From the NCBI RefSeq assembly GCF_028682175.1, contig NZ_JANHKS010000018.1:1-64000 (forward strand): 64,000 bases of DNA, written 5' to 3'. Both the position numbers and the translations under genes were made by a program. The first letter of the stretch is position 1, and each line of letters begins with the position of its first letter. Of this stretch, positions 63,772-64,000 are shown in pieces. The notes under the pieces were generated by a model. That model worked only from the letters and a program-made list of their open reading frames with translations. It did no database searches and was not told the origin of the DNA. The DNA is from Pseudomonas putida. GTDB lineage: Bacteria > Pseudomonadota > Gammaproteobacteria > Pseudomonadales > Pseudomonadaceae.

Positions 63772-63949
63772 GTCTGGAGGATGGGCACCATTTTGAAACC
63801 GGGAATAACTTTAGTTTAAAACGTTATAGCTTGTTATTTGACGATTCCCTCTGCCGCTCTTTATTGTCGGCGCACATTTTAGTCGGGCCGTACTTCAAAC
63901 GTCGGCCATTCTTGTTTCTGTTGCCTTGAAATTAATTGCGGGAGTTGCC

Positions 63950-64000
63950 ATGAGTGCTATCGAGTACCGTTCATTGGGCCGTCACGGAATAAAAGTGTCG
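63950..64000 (+). CDS. Aldo/keto reductase, start only (cut by window edge)
   Basis: The first 17 codons read MSAIEYRSLGRHGIKVS, the typical strand-1 start of an aldo/keto reductase with the YRSLGRHGIKVS pattern. GGGAG lies 7 nt upstream of the ATG. The rest lies outside the window. It is divergent from the organosulfur operon and may share its regulation. Confidence 0.7.
   Translation, partial: MSAIEYRSLGRHGIKVS

Larger units (their letters stand above)
63473..63949. other. 477-bp gap with sigma-54 promoter and REP pair
   Basis: No gene seen. It contains the sigma-54-type site at 63511-63526, an outward-facing REP pair (63674-63771) and an AT-rich segment from 63790 to 63880 before the aldo/keto reductase start. 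Confidence 0.6.

Overview
The window looks like a chromosomal segment of a Pseudomonas of the P. fluorescens lineage. The basis is high G+C coding throughout, many copies of the Pseudomonas REP core (GTAGCAGCACGGCTTGCCGG and relatives) between genes, and Pseudomonas-type gene families: membrane-bound gluconate 2-dehydrogenase, SpuI/PuuB polyamine catabolism, an AmrZ/FleQ-era exopolysaccharide gene set and SfnB/SfnG-like sulfur enzymes. I see no rRNA, tRNA, CRISPR array, prophage or transposase. About 51 protein genes fill the window, one of them cut by the right edge.

Layout. 0-12 kb: HDOD protein, a VOC protein, ilvE, an MFS transporter divergent from a NylB/EstB-type serine hydrolase, gloA, a Tat-signal protein with a GMC oxidoreductase, an AEC carrier, the divergent pair qorB / HxlR regulator, and azoR. 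11.9-15.7 kb: three-subunit gluconate 2-dehydrogenase operon (Tat small subunit, flavoprotein, triheme cytochrome c) with a 687-bp upstream region shared with an orphan PBP2 gene. 18.3-29.6 kb: a VOC protein, a polyamine-type periplasmic binding protein translationally coupled to a CACHE-GGDEF diguanylate cyclase, a YoaK-type membrane protein, an esterase, a YcaC-type hydrolase, an AraC regulator, and a polyamine module (gamma-glutamylputrescine synthetase, binding protein, PuuB). 29.8-33.6 kb: a small lipoprotein, mobA divergent from moaB-moeA, and a family 2 glycosyltransferase. 33.7-38 kb: a tripartite efflux operon preceded by a palindrome, a hairpin and an 18-codon leader ORF. 38-44.6 kb: a CoA transferase, a LysR regulator and a reduced Psl-like set (PslB-, PslG- and PslH-type genes) with a close FleQ-box match upstream. 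45-53.9 kb: YegS kinase, PoxB, LysR/VOC pair, a CACHE chemoreceptor, a GlxA-type regulator and a cytoplasmic orphan histidine kinase. 54.2-63.5 kb: one long minus-strand operon (SfnG-like monooxygenase, Tat-exported binding protein, two permeases, double ATPase, second flavin monooxygenase, SfnB-like oxidoreductase) with a sigma-54-type promoter in front, best read as organosulfur scavenging. An aldo/keto reductase begins at the right edge.

The genes most worth attention link c-di-GMP and surface life: a binding-protein/diguanylate-cyclase pair resembling NspS-MbaA in logic, a nearby polyamine catabolic module, and a mini-Psl cluster with a FleQ-type site. Functions beyond family level are inferred from sequence reading only; no database search was possible.
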